42,176 nt of DNA from positions 1 to 42,176 of the forward strand of contig NZ_VDCQ01000081.1 in NCBI RefSeq assembly GCF_006265175.1, read 5' to 3'. This stretch comes from Paenibacillus hemerocallicola. Lineage in GTDB: Bacteria > Bacillota > Bacilli > Paenibacillales > NBRC-103111. Position 1 is the stretch's first letter. Every line of letters starts with the position of its first letter. Both the position numbers and the translations under genes were made by a program. Shown here one piece after another: positions 30,843-39,434 of this stretch. The notes beneath the pieces are model-generated. The model had not been told where the DNA came from. It was given only the letters and a program-made list of their open reading frames with translations, and ran no database searches.

Positions 30843-33041
30843 ATGAGCGAAGCGCGGATAACGGGGGATGGCGAACAAACGAAGGTCGGGAAACGGGCTA
30901 TCATCGAAGAACGGACGGGAGCGGCGTCCGTGGTTGAGCGGAGTAGCGAGCGAAATGGCACGGCAAGCGAGGCAGGCAGACGCGTCTGGTCCCGCAGGGA
31001 ATTGCTTGGGTGCGGATTGCTGGGGACAGGCGCGGTGCTGGCGGGTTCGGTGCTGGCGGGTGGTGCGGGCGGCGGTACCGTCAGCGCTGCGGTATACGGG
31101 GGAGGCTCGGAGAGCGGAGAGGCTGTTTGTTGCGAGGACGGAAGCAATCTGCCGGTCACGGCTTCGGGGACGACGGCGTCGCGGCGGCTTGGCGACGTGC
31201 TGGCCGAGCTGGGCAGCGCCGCCAGTTTCGGGGAAGCGGTTTATCCCGCGGACGCAACGGCTATTTTGCAGGCGGCGATCGATCACTTCGATGTTATCGA
31301 CATTCCTCCGGGCAATTATGCGGTCACCGAGCTGACGGTTCCGTCGCGCAAAACGATCCGCAACCGCGGCCACATTCGGGGTGCGGTGCGCGTGATCGGA
31401 CCGGATGCGAATGAACGCGGCCTGTACAGCCGGGAGCGAGTGAACGGTGCAGGTTCGCTTGCGGCGGGGGCAACGGTGCTGAACGGCTCGTTCCCCGGTT
31501 ACAGCGTCGGCGATTTTGTCATGATCGGGCTGGAGGGAGCCGGGCTTGCCTCCATCAATCAACAGGGATACGATTTCGCCGGGGTAACTGCCGTGACGCC
31601 GTTTTCCTTGACGCTGGATACGCCGCTGCGCTGGGGTTACCCGGACTGGTATGCGGCGAAGACGATCGGCGCGAATTGGACAGGCACTTTGCAGCGAGGG
31701 GCTTACACGATTGCTGGCAGCTTTGGCCATTTGTTCGCTCCGGGCGATCTGCTGCGCATCGAAAACCGCAGCGGAACGGATTGCTGGTACGGCATTCCCG
31801 GCCATACCGAGCTTGTCCCCGGCGGCGCAAAAGCGTATTTCGAGCTGGTCCGAATCAAAAGCGTCGGCACCTCCGAGCTGGTGCTGGAGCAGGAGCTTGC
31901 TTACGCGCATACGGACCCTGTACTGGTCAAAATGGACGCGGTCGCTGACGTCACGATTTCCGGCGGGCGGATCGATACGATAACGGCGAGAGGCTGCGAC
32001 AATCTCCGCTTGTACGACCTGCACTGCAGCGCCTTGTCGGTCGGCTACAGCGTCGGTCTCTCGGCCGATCAGATCCGTGCGGACGGGCAGTCGCCGATCA
32101 TCTGCGGCTTCAGTCACATACGCGACGCGGTCATTTCCAATGTGGTGACACGAGGCGGAACCGGCGGAACCGACAACGGCTCGTTCAAAATGATGTCGCC
32201 GATCGGCGTGTCGGTGTCCAACATCCGTTCATTGGATACGGTTTGTACGTCCGCCCAAGGCGTGTATCCGTTTTTCCTCGATTTCTACTTCACCCCTTAT
32301 GCCGGATGGGGACAGGAAGTGACGGTCGGCAATTTGGCGCTGTCCAAGCCGAAGCAGGGCGCTCCGCATTCGCTGTGGGCGACTGGAATGCGGGACATGA
32401 CGGTCACGAACGTGACGGCGGCGGGCACGATCCGCTTCAGCAAATGCAGCGGTCTGCAAGCGGCCGGTCTGTCGGCCGGAGGGGCGCTGAATATGGAGGA
32501 TCTGATCGACGGCGGTATGGTAACCGGTTTTCAGGCGGCGTTTGTCAATGTGCTGGGATGCAGCGATTTATCGGTTTGCGATGGGGTCGTGCGCGGCGCG
32601 AACGGCCAGAACAGCAGCCGCGCCATCTGGGTGCGCGGAGGCTTTGCCAGGCCGACATCCGAGCGGGTGACGCTGCAAAACATCAAAAACCGTTCGACGA
32701 CTGCCGGCGATACGACGATCTATGTGCAGACGGCGACAGATACGACGATCGCGGGCTGCTCCGACCGTCCGGGGCTGAACAGATCGGTGCAGATCGGCTC
32801 CAACGCGGGAGCGGTGCATTACGGGCTCAACTCCCTGCGCAACGCCATCGACGTATCTTCGGCGATCAACGGCCGGACGGTAGCCGCAGCGGATATGGCG
32901 CTTCAGGGCCACCGCTGGGACCGCGCGAGACTGCGGCTGGGGGATTATGCACTGTGGGTCGATGCGGCGGGCACGCTGCGGATCGTGCAGGGCAATCCGA
33001 CCGGCGACAGCGACGGCACCGTAGTCGGCGCCCAGTCGTAA
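30843..33041 (+). CDS. Tat-exported right-handed beta-helix protein
   Basis: 732 residues. The N-terminal ~48 residues are charged, then SRRELLG (50-56) and a Gly/Ala/Leu hydrophobic stretch form a twin-arginine (Tat) signal. The mature part has the pectate-lyase-superfamily entry segment (DATAILQAAIDHFDVIDIPPGNYAVTELTVPSRKTIRNRG), then many short beta-strand turns (DVTISGGRID, DAVISNVVTRGG) typical of a right-handed parallel beta-helix. Proteins of this fold are polysaccharide lyases, hydrolases or epimerases; catalytic residues cannot be assigned by eye. ATG 30843 follows AGAGGAGGAAG. It is 82 nt upstream of SBP2. Confidence 0.82.
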   Translation: MSEARITGDGEQTKVGKRAIIEERTGAASVVERSSERNGTASEAGRRVWSRRELLGCGLLGTGAVLAGSVLAGGAGGGTVSAAVYGGGSESGEAVCCEDGSNLPVTASGTTASRRLGDVLAELGSAASFGEAVYPADATAILQAAIDHFDVIDIPPGNYAVTELTVPSRKTIRNRGHIRGAVRVIGPDANERGLYSRERVNGAGSLAAGATVLNGSFPGYSVGDFVMIGLEGAGLASINQQGYDFAGVTAVTPFSLTLDTPLRWGYPDWYAAKTIGANWTGTLQRGAYTIAGSFGHLFAPGDLLRIENRSGTDCWYGIPGHTELVPGGAKAYFELVRIKSVGTSELVLEQELAYAHTDPVLVKMDAVADVTISGGRIDTITARGCDNLRLYDLHCSALSVGYSVGLSADQIRADGQSPIICGFSHIRDAVISNVVTRGGTGGTDNGSFKMMSPIGVSVSNIRSLDTVCTSAQGVYPFFLDFYFTPYAGWGQEVTVGNLALSKPKQGAPHSLWATGMRDMTVTNVTAAGTIRFSKCSGLQAAGLSAGGALNMEDLIDGGMVTGFQAAFVNVLGCSDLSVCDGVVRGANGQNSSRAIWVRGGFARPTSERVTLQNIKNRSTTAGDTTIYVQTATDTTIAGCSDRPGLNRSVQIGSNAGAVHYGLNSLRNAIDVSSAINGRTVAAADMALQGHRWDRARLRLGDYALWVDAAGTLRIVQGNPTGDSDGTVVGAQS

Positions 33042-33059
33042 GGATGGTTTGGCTGAATG

Positions 33060-33073
33060 GGAAAGCGCTTGAT
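33060..33073. promoter_or_regulatory. cre-like box upstream of SBP2
   Basis: GGAAAGCGCTTGAT keeps the AAGCGCTT core of the cre consensus, but three flanking positions differ. It lies 51 nt before the SBP2 start codon. Confidence 0.35.
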
Positions 33074-33123
33074 TAAAGGCGGGCATTAACGATTTACTTC
33101 ATATCCAGAGGGGGCGCAATTCA

Positions 33124-34461
33124 ATGAAACGGAAGATGAACATGAAAGTGAAAACACAAATGTGGTTATGTGTGCTGCTGCCCGCTGTTGCGGCGTTGAC
33201 CGGCTGCGGCGCTCCTGCGGAGACGCCGCAGCCGGCAAGCGAGGCGGAGGCGGTCAAGGAGGATACAACCCCGGTTACGCTCAAGTTGTATGCCGGGCAA
33301 AACCTGACCGACGAGAACTGGAACAAACTGCTGCATGAACCGCTGAAACAAAAGTATCCGTACATTACGGTGGAAATCGTCAAGCCTACGGCGGAAATGC
33401 GCATCGAGCAACTGGTGAGCACGGGCAATGTGCCGGATCTGTACACGACATTTCAGGGCGATATCGGCAACTATATCCAGCTTGATCTGACGGAGGATAT
33501 GACTCCGCTCGTGACCAAGCAGAAATACGATCTCTCCCGCTTCGACCGCATTTATGTGGATGCCATTCGAGCGGTATCCGGCAATGGCGGGCTGTACGGC
33601 ATTCCCTATTCCGTGCAATTCAACGCGCTCTTCTACAACAAGGACATCTTCGACAAATTTGGTGCGGGATACCCGCAGGACGGCATGACGTGGGAGGACG
33701 CGATCGAGCTGTCGCGCAAAGTCGCGCGTACGGACGGAACCATCCGCTATTACGGACTGGACCCGGAATCGCCGACACGTCTGTCGTTCCCGCTGTCGAT
33801 CGTACCGGTGGATGCCGCCTCCAATCGGGCCAACGTGCTGACCGACGGCTGGCGCACAGTATTTGAGACGGCGAAACGCGTTTACGAAGTCCAGGGCAAT
33901 ATTCCGGCCAAGCCTGCGGAGCTGACCTCTGGCGCCCCGCTTCGGTTCCCGAACAATAAAAATGTGGCGATGCTGGCCACGATCAATATTTTCGAGCTGA
34001 TGAAAAAGCCGACTGAAGCGGGCATGAACTGGGACGTGGCGCAGTATCCGAGCTACAAGGGAAGCCCGAATACGTACGGCATGGTCGATCTGCATATGAT
34101 CGGCGTCACGAAGACGAGCAAGCACAAGGAAGCCGCCTTGAAGGTAATCGAGGTGTTCGCTTCCGACGAGGTGCAGCTGCTGGCGGCTCAGACGCGGCCG
34201 AGCTTGTCGCCGCTGGTCAATCCGGCGATGAAGGAGCAGTTCGGCGCGGGTCTCGACTATATGAAGGGCAAACGCCAGCAGAGTATTTTCAAGAGCAAGC
34301 CGGTTCCTGCCCCGCTGTTCAGCCCTTACGACGGCAAGGCGCGGGCGATATTGAACGCGCAATATATCGACTTTATCGTCAACAACAAGGATATGAACAC
34401 GGCGCTGCGGATGGCGCAGGAGGAGATCGACAAAATGCTCCAGGCGGAGGCGCAGAAGTAA
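33124..34461 (+). CDS. Extracellular solute-binding lipoprotein (SBP2)
   Basis: 445 residues. The signal peptide is MKRKMNMKVKTQMWLCVLLP..., with lipobox LTGC, then a Pro/Glu-rich linker. It is clearly paralogous to SBP1: PVTLKLYAGQNL, KQKYPYITVEIV, YSVQFNALFYNKDIFDKFG, GYPQDGMTWEDAIELSRK, SFPLSIVPVDA, MNWDVAQYPSYK and IFKSKP align without large gaps. It probably binds an oligosaccharide released by the neighbouring enzymes. No permease or ATPase follows. GAGGGGG is 9 nt before ATG 33124. Confidence 0.9.
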   Translation: MKRKMNMKVKTQMWLCVLLPAVAALTGCGAPAETPQPASEAEAVKEDTTPVTLKLYAGQNLTDENWNKLLHEPLKQKYPYITVEIVKPTAEMRIEQLVSTGNVPDLYTTFQGDIGNYIQLDLTEDMTPLVTKQKYDLSRFDRIYVDAIRAVSGNGGLYGIPYSVQFNALFYNKDIFDKFGAGYPQDGMTWEDAIELSRKVARTDGTIRYYGLDPESPTRLSFPLSIVPVDAASNRANVLTDGWRTVFETAKRVYEVQGNIPAKPAELTSGAPLRFPNNKNVAMLATINIFELMKKPTEAGMNWDVAQYPSYKGSPNTYGMVDLHMIGVTKTSKHKEAALKVIEVFASDEVQLLAAQTRPSLSPLVNPAMKEQFGAGLDYMKGKRQQSIFKSKPVPAPLFSPYDGKARAILNAQYIDFIVNNKDMNTALRMAQEEIDKMLQAEAQK

Positions 34462-34844
34462 GCCCCTGCTGTCGAAACCTAGAGGATCCCGGTACGAAAT
34501 CGCAATTATAAGGCATGTTTTGCAAACACGTCCCAGAAGCATGGTGGAAATACGAAAGCGGAGGGAGAGAAGGGGGCGGAGAAGCGCCAGCGATCGCCTT
34601 TGTTCCCGGATTTTCGCTGATTAAGGGCTTCTGTAATCCGAAAAATCCGGGAACAACAGCGATCGGAGGCCTCTTCTGCTCACGCAGCGGAGTTTTCACC
34701 ATGCTTCTACTAGACCGAACGTTAATTTCGCAGCAGTTCCAAAGATTGTCTCGGGGCGTTTGCGGCGGTAGCGGCCCAAACAGCGTTTGAAAGATTTAGG
34801 AAGGCTATCTGGGAGATTTGAGCGGACGTAAGGAGAGAAACCAT
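34462..34844. other. Intergenic region dominated by a palindromic repeat element
   Basis: 383 bp between SBP2 and the GH36-like gene. It contains a TTTGCAAACACG motif (34519-34530), the inverted-repeat element at 34535-34708, and an uncharacterised stretch before the GH36-like ribosome site AAGGAGAG (34830-34837). Confidence 0.6.
34535..34708. repeat. Full-length palindromic (MITE-like) intergenic repeat
   Basis: Outer arms AGAAGCATGGTG-N-AAA (34535-34550) and its inverted copy (34693-34708) match except one base. Inner arms 34591-34616 and 34639-34665 form a long imperfect stem around TTGTTCCCGGATTTT. The left half (34535-34616) recurs in inverted orientation at 29410-29489, so this is a member of a dispersed family. 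No coding capacity. It resembles non-autonomous MITE or REP-type elements. Confidence 0.75.
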
Positions 34845-36638
34845 ATGAGTGTTACACACAGCAAACATCAGCTGACCGTTACGGTCAAGGACGAATTACA
34901 GAAACCGGCCGAGGTGACGATCGAGCGGAAGGAAACGGAGCCGGGAGTGGAGACGTTCCGCGTTGTGCTGCACAGTCCGGACGGACGTCCCCTGACCGGG
35001 CAGCGCCTTCGGCTGAGCCATCCGCTACAGGATATTCACGGCTCCTGGGACCCCGGCCTGCGCAATTTCCGCGGCCTGGAGGTGGAGTGGGGGCCGCTCC
35101 TGCGTTCCAGGGCCAACCATATTGCCCCTGTGCAGAGCTTTTACAATCCGGAAGGACGCAACCGGCTGACGCTGGCATGCTCGGATGCCCGTCATCCGCT
35201 CGCGATCCGCTGCTCGGTGCACGAGCAGACAGCCGAGCTGTACTGCGATATTTTTGTGCGAACCGTTGCATTTCCGGAAAGCGCAGCGTACGAGCTCGGG
35301 CTTCGCATCGACACGCGCGACGTGCCGTATTACGAAGCGCTTCGCGATGTCGTTGCTTGGTGGGAGAGCATGCCTGGCTATGAGCCGGCCGAAGTGCCGG
35401 AAGCCGCGAGGCTGCCGATGTACTCGACCTGGTACGGCTATCACCAGCAATTGAGCGCGCAGGAGGTGGAGCGCCAGTGCGCTCTCGCCAAGGAAGCCGG
35501 GTGCGAATCGGTCATTGTCGATCATGGCTGGCATGAAAACGGGGAGATATCCGGTTTTTCCAGCTGCGGCGATTGGGAGCCTTGTCCCGAACGGTTTCCG
35601 GATATGCGCGCCCACGTGGAGGCGGTTCAGCGGCTTGGCATGCGCTACATGCTGTGGATGGCGGTGCCGTACGCGGGCAATCGCTCACGGGCATGGAAGC
35701 GATTTGAGGGCAAGCTGCTGCCGGAGAAGCCGGACACGATGCTGCTGGACCCGCGTTACCCGGATGTCCGGGCCTACTTGGTCTCCACTTACGAGCGGGC
35801 GTTGCGAGATTGGGGGCTGGATGGCCTGAAGCTGGACTTTATCGACAGGCTTCCGGAAAGCGTGCCGGCTCATGCCGAGCCGAAGGCGGAGGGGCGGGAC
35901 GAGCCGTCCGTGCCCGAAGCAGTCATCCGGCTGCTCGAGGACGTGTCTGTGCGATTGTGCGCCATTCGCCCCGATGTCATGATCGAATTTCGCCAAAACT
36001 ACATTGGGCCTCTGATGCGCAAGTACGGCAATATGATGCGGGCAGCGGACTGCCCGAACGATGCCGCCACCAACCGCATTCGGACCATCGACATCCGGCT
36101 GCTGGCCGGGCGAACCGCCGTCCATGCGGACATGGTGATGTGGCATCCGGGCGATTCCGCCGAGTCTGCCGCGATGCAGCTCATTCATACGCTGTTTTCC
36201 GTGCCGCAGCTGTCCGTTCGGCTCGACGCGGTGCCGCCCGATCATGTAGAGATGGTCAAGCATTGGCTTGGCTTCTGGAAGGAGCATCGCGACGCGCTGC
36301 TGGACGGCGAACTTCTGCCATTGTATCCGCAGCTGTACTATCCCGTTATCCATGCCCGGACCGGGCGAAAGCTGGTCTCCGCCGTATATGCGGCCATGGT
36401 GGTCCGTCCGGAGCGTGTTCCGGAGCAGTGGATCATTGTGAACGGGACGATGGGCAAAGAGGTCATTGCAGATTTGCCGTTTGGAGTCGGAAAGCGACGC
36501 ATGGCCGTGCGCGATTGCCGTGGACGCATGGTTACGACTGACGAATTCGATGGCGCAGCGGGCGTGCACAAGCTCATCATCCCTCCCGCAGGCTGGTGCG
36601 AGCTGACTGCGGTACAGGACGAGGCGGCAAGCGAATAA
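34845..36638 (+). CDS. GH36-like alpha-galactosidase family glycosidase
   Basis: 597 residues, no signal peptide. An N-terminal beta-sandwich (~1-185) is followed by a TIM barrel. Clan GH-D features: STWYGYH, VIVDHGWHENGE, MRYMLWMAVP, the probable nucleophile Asp331 in GLKLDF, and the probable acid/base Asp402 in RAADCPND. A beta domain ends the protein. It is somewhat divergent from classical GH36 (KWD replaced by KLD), so the sugar specificity is open; alpha-galactoside is the default. ATG 34845 has AAGGAGAG 7 nt upstream. It probably hydrolyses sugars captured by SBP2 and regulated by AraC3. Confidence 0.82.
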   Translation: MSVTHSKHQLTVTVKDELQKPAEVTIERKETEPGVETFRVVLHSPDGRPLTGQRLRLSHPLQDIHGSWDPGLRNFRGLEVEWGPLLRSRANHIAPVQSFYNPEGRNRLTLACSDARHPLAIRCSVHEQTAELYCDIFVRTVAFPESAAYELGLRIDTRDVPYYEALRDVVAWWESMPGYEPAEVPEAARLPMYSTWYGYHQQLSAQEVERQCALAKEAGCESVIVDHGWHENGEISGFSSCGDWEPCPERFPDMRAHVEAVQRLGMRYMLWMAVPYAGNRSRAWKRFEGKLLPEKPDTMLLDPRYPDVRAYLVSTYERALRDWGLDGLKLDFIDRLPESVPAHAEPKAEGRDEPSVPEAVIRLLEDVSVRLCAIRPDVMIEFRQNYIGPLMRKYGNMMRAADCPNDAATNRIRTIDIRLLAGRTAVHADMVMWHPGDSAESAAMQLIHTLFSVPQLSVRLDAVPPDHVEMVKHWLGFWKEHRDALLDGELLPLYPQLYYPVIHARTGRKLVSAVYAAMVVRPERVPEQWIIVNGTMGKEVIADLPFGVGKRRMAVRDCRGRMVTTDEFDGAAGVHKLIIPPAGWCELTAVQDEAASE

Positions 36639-36741
36639 GGATCGCTTGCGAAAAAACGTTTTCCTGTGCTGAGGTTTGCTATGATGATCCTGGAATCCGC
36701 GACGAGAGCCAAACCGGCCATCGCTGGAGGAGGGAAGCACC

Positions 36742-36849
36742 ATGCGGCCATCCGCGTTTCCGAACACTGAACTAACCGTTTCTTCACTCAAATATGAAGC
36801 CCCAGGCTATGCCTGGGGCCCCGCGAATTTAGCTGATGAGCCTAATTAG
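36742..36849 (+). CDS. Candidate 35-residue peptide gene
   Basis: ATG 36742 is preceded at ideal distance by GGAGGAGGG (36726-36734) and by an extended -10 (TGCTATGAT, 36678-36686). The frame encodes 35 residues, MRPSAFPNTELTVSSLKYE then APGYAWGPANLADEPN, and stops at 36847. No RiPP enzyme or exporter is adjacent. A GC-rich hairpin lies within the frame (36799-36819) and may be the terminator shared by the two convergent genes, so the peptide may not be real. Confidence 0.4.
   Translation: MRPSAFPNTELTVSSLKYEAPGYAWGPANLADEPN
36799..36819. terminator. Hairpin between convergent GH36-like and AraC4 genes
   Basis: GCCCCAGGC, loop TAT, GCCTGGGGC: a perfect 9-bp stem. It can terminate the minus-strand AraC4 transcript, 68 nt past its stop codon, and perhaps the plus-strand one. 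Confidence 0.55.
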
Positions 36850-36886
36850 TAGAAATAGTCTTGTCTTCGATTGCCCCCGATAACCC

Positions 36887-37780
36887 TCACCCGTCCGTTG
36901 TCCGATCGTTCCGGTAATAGTGCGGTGCGACGCCTTCAAGCTTCTTGAACATCCGGCTGAACACGAAAGGATCGCTATAGCCGACTTGCTCGGCAATTTC
37001 CTTCACGCTTTTGCTCGAATTGCGCAGCAAATATTTGGCGCGCTGCGCCCGGAGCTGGTGGACGTACTGATGGATGTTCGCATTGGCATATTTTTTGAAA
37101 ACTTGGCACAAATATTCGAATTTGCGGCCTACGGACTGCTCCAGCCGCTCCTTGTTCAGGTCCTCGTCATAGTAATTGTTCAACTGGTCGACCAGCTTGC
37201 GAAACGTGATATAGGAAGCCGGATAGTCGTGATCGAGATGGTTCTGCTCCAGAAATTCGCTGGCGATGAGATGTAGCATGCCGGACAGCAGCAAGGTGGC
37301 CTGGAAGCGGAAATATCCTTTTGGCTTCTTGACCGTGCGGACCAGCTCTTCGAACATGCCGAGCAGCTTGTAGCATTCCCCGATGACGAATTGCCGGGGG
37401 AGGACGATCAAATCTTCATGGCGGGCTTCGTTCGTCCGAAGCTCCGTCCGTTCGGCATGCCTGATATCGAGCTGGGCGGTGCGCTCCAATTCGAACGGCT
37501 TCAGACCGGGCTCGCACGAAAACTGCACCCAAAAAAACTTCCCCTGCCCTTCCTTCGCGTACAAGCCCTGATGCTGCTCCCAGGGCTGAAGCAGCAGCGA
37601 TTCTCCGCCATGCATGACGATCCGCGACTGGTCCAGCTGCAAATGCACCGTTCCCTCCGCGACGACAATCAATTCGTAATACGGATTATAGTGCTGCTCG
37701 AAGAAAGCGTCGTTGTTCGCGTTGAACAGGCTCGCCCATTTGACGTCCAGCATGGACAGCCGGGAAAGGGAGAAGTACAT
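36887..37780 (-). CDS. AraC family transcriptional regulator (AraC4)
   Basis: 297 residues. Cupin-type N-terminus (YNPYYELIVVAEGTVHLQLDQSRIVMHGGESLLLQPWEQHQ) and C-terminal AraC DNA-binding domain (LNKERLEQSVGRKFEYLCQVFKKYANANIHQYVHQLRAQRAKYLL; VKEIAEQVGYSDPFVFSRMFKKLEGVAPHYYR). The start ATG 37780 has GGAGG 10 nt upstream. It is divergent from SBP3 with 188 bp between, and so likely controls SBP3 and the enzyme after it. Confidence 0.92.
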   Translation of the reverse strand: MYFSLSRLSMLDVKWASLFNANNDAFFEQHYNPYYELIVVAEGTVHLQLDQSRIVMHGGESLLLQPWEQHQGLYAKEGQGKFFWVQFSCEPGLKPFELERTAQLDIRHAERTELRTNEARHEDLIVLPRQFVIGECYKLLGMFEELVRTVKKPKGYFRFQATLLLSGMLHLIASEFLEQNHLDHDYPASYITFRKLVDQLNNYYDEDLNKERLEQSVGRKFEYLCQVFKKYANANIHQYVHQLRAQRAKYLLRNSSKSVKEIAEQVGYSDPFVFSRMFKKLEGVAPHYYRNDRTTDG

Positions 37781-37842
37781 GGCATGACAGCCTCCAATAT
37801 TTTTTGTTCGAAGAACGCGCCTATAGTCATGGATGGAAAAAG

Positions 37843-37856
37843 GGTAAGCGCTTTAT
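37843..37856. promoter_or_regulatory. cre-like box upstream of SBP3
   Basis: GGTAAGCGCTTTAT contains the palindromic AAGCGCTT core and overlaps a TATAAT (37854-37859) facing SBP3. A cre overlapping the -10 would repress in the presence of a preferred sugar. Confidence 0.45.
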
Positions 37857-37968
37857 AATTCAGTCAAACGCAATTATAGCAAATTGCGGACGCTCCTGCA
37901 TAAAACGCTTTTTGTGCCGGAAGACAGACGAAACACCTGCCAATACGATTCGAAAGAGGGGGACGAAC

Positions 37969-39318
37969 ATGAACAAAATCCATGTATGCTTGCTGGCGAG
38001 CCTGTTTGCGACATCGCTCGTCGCGGGCTGCGGCAAGGAAGGCGCCGATACCGGGCCTGCGGCATCGCCCGAAGAGGGCAAGAAGCAGGTCGAGACTCCG
38101 GCCATGAGCACCGATCCGGTCACGCTGACGGTTTTCGTGATGCCGACGATCGACGACCCGACGTTGAAGAAGTTTTACGAGGACCCGATCCGCAAAAAGT
38201 ATCCGTTTCTCAGCTTGAAGTTCGTCAAGCACGACGCCAAGAGAAGCTACGCAAACGAGTTTCAGGATATGATCGTCACCGGCAGCGCCCCGGATCTCGT
38301 CATCTCCTCGATCAATACGATCTCCAATGTCATCGAGGCGAATCTGCAGACGGATTTGACGCCGCTCATCCAGAAGCACCGGCTCGACCTGTCCATTTAC
38401 GACAACGGCATTATGGATATCGTGAAATCCATTTCCGCCAAAGGGGAAATATATGGCTTCCCGCTCTTCAACAATAGCTCGTCCATGGTGTACAACAAGG
38501 ATCTGTTTGACCGGTTCGGCGTCGCTTACCCGAAGGACGGCATGACGTGGGAGCAGACGATAGAGCTGGCCCGGAAGCTCACCCGCAACGAAGGGGGTAC
38601 CCAATACCGGGGGCTGATGCTGCCGCTGAACTATATGCTGACGGCCAATTCGCTCTCGCTCACCCTCCTCGATCCGAAGACCGACAAGGCGATCCAGAAC
38701 AGCGACAAGTGGAAATACATGTTCGAGACGTGGAAGCAAGTATTCGAAATACCCGGCAACGAAGTTATGCCGGCCAACTACGAGACGTATATAGAAGATT
38801 TTACGAAAAAACGCAATGTCGCCATGTTCGCCGGCTTCTCGATGCTTCCGAACATAGAGTCGTTGAACGATCCGACGCTCAACTGGGACATGGTATCGCT
38901 GCCCGTGTTCAAGGAAGCGCCCAAGACGGGCACGCAATTGTTGGCGACGTTTATCGCGGCCACCTCGGCCGGCAAATACAAGGAGCAGTCGTTCGCGGCG
39001 ATGTCGGCCTTGCTGGACCCGGAAGTGCAGGCGATGTATGCCCGCTCCGGCTCGCAGATTTTGATGAAGGATCCGGAATTGAAGAAGGAATTCGCCAAGG
39101 ATTTGAAGACAGCCCAGGGCAAAAATACGCAGGCGGCGTTCGTGAACAGCTTGGCCCCGTTTCCCGCCATGTCCAAGTATGAATTGGCGGTCAGAAGCAT
39201 CCTGTATGACAAATACAGAGAGTACGTGACGACGGCCAAAGATACGAACACGATTTTGCGGGAAATGGAAGAAGCGGTCAACAAGAAGGCGGAAGCGGAG
39301 AAAGCGGCAGCAAAGTAG
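37969..39318 (+). CDS. Extracellular solute-binding lipoprotein (SBP3)
   Basis: 449 residues from ATG 37969, where GAGGGGG lies just upstream; the open frame continues upstream but without a ribosome site and across the promoter. The lipoprotein signal MNKIHVCLLASLFATSLVAG ends at Cys21. It is paralogous to SBP1 and SBP2 but more distant: PVTLTVFVMPTI, IRKKYPFLSLKFVKHD, MVYNKDLFDRFGVAYPKDGMTWEQTIELARKLTRNEGG and NWDMVSLPVFK. The charged Lys/Ala/Glu tail is longer. It is followed after 116 nt by a six-hairpin-type enzyme gene, and no permease is present. Confidence 0.9.
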   Translation: MNKIHVCLLASLFATSLVAGCGKEGADTGPAASPEEGKKQVETPAMSTDPVTLTVFVMPTIDDPTLKKFYEDPIRKKYPFLSLKFVKHDAKRSYANEFQDMIVTGSAPDLVISSINTISNVIEANLQTDLTPLIQKHRLDLSIYDNGIMDIVKSISAKGEIYGFPLFNNSSSMVYNKDLFDRFGVAYPKDGMTWEQTIELARKLTRNEGGTQYRGLMLPLNYMLTANSLSLTLLDPKTDKAIQNSDKWKYMFETWKQVFEIPGNEVMPANYETYIEDFTKKRNVAMFAGFSMLPNIESLNDPTLNWDMVSLPVFKEAPKTGTQLLATFIAATSAGKYKEQSFAAMSALLDPEVQAMYARSGSQILMKDPELKKEFAKDLKTAQGKNTQAAFVNSLAPFPAMSKYELAVRSILYDKYREYVTTAKDTNTILREMEEAVNKKAEAEKAAAK

Positions 39319-39434
39319 GTGCGTACGCGAAGCGATTGAAGCAACGAAATAAATGCGGACACGAAGCAAACGCAGTCACGAAGCAGTAAGTCAGGGAAAT
39401 ATCGGGCAAACATGCGGATAAGGAGGCGGAAAAC

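Noticed and set aside
33166-34542. Minus-strand 458-residue open frame over SBP2, and the similar one over SBP3 (37864-39369)
   Set aside because: Antisense to clear lipoproteins. Arg/His-rich composition, no family motifs, and both extend into intergenic repeats or promoters.
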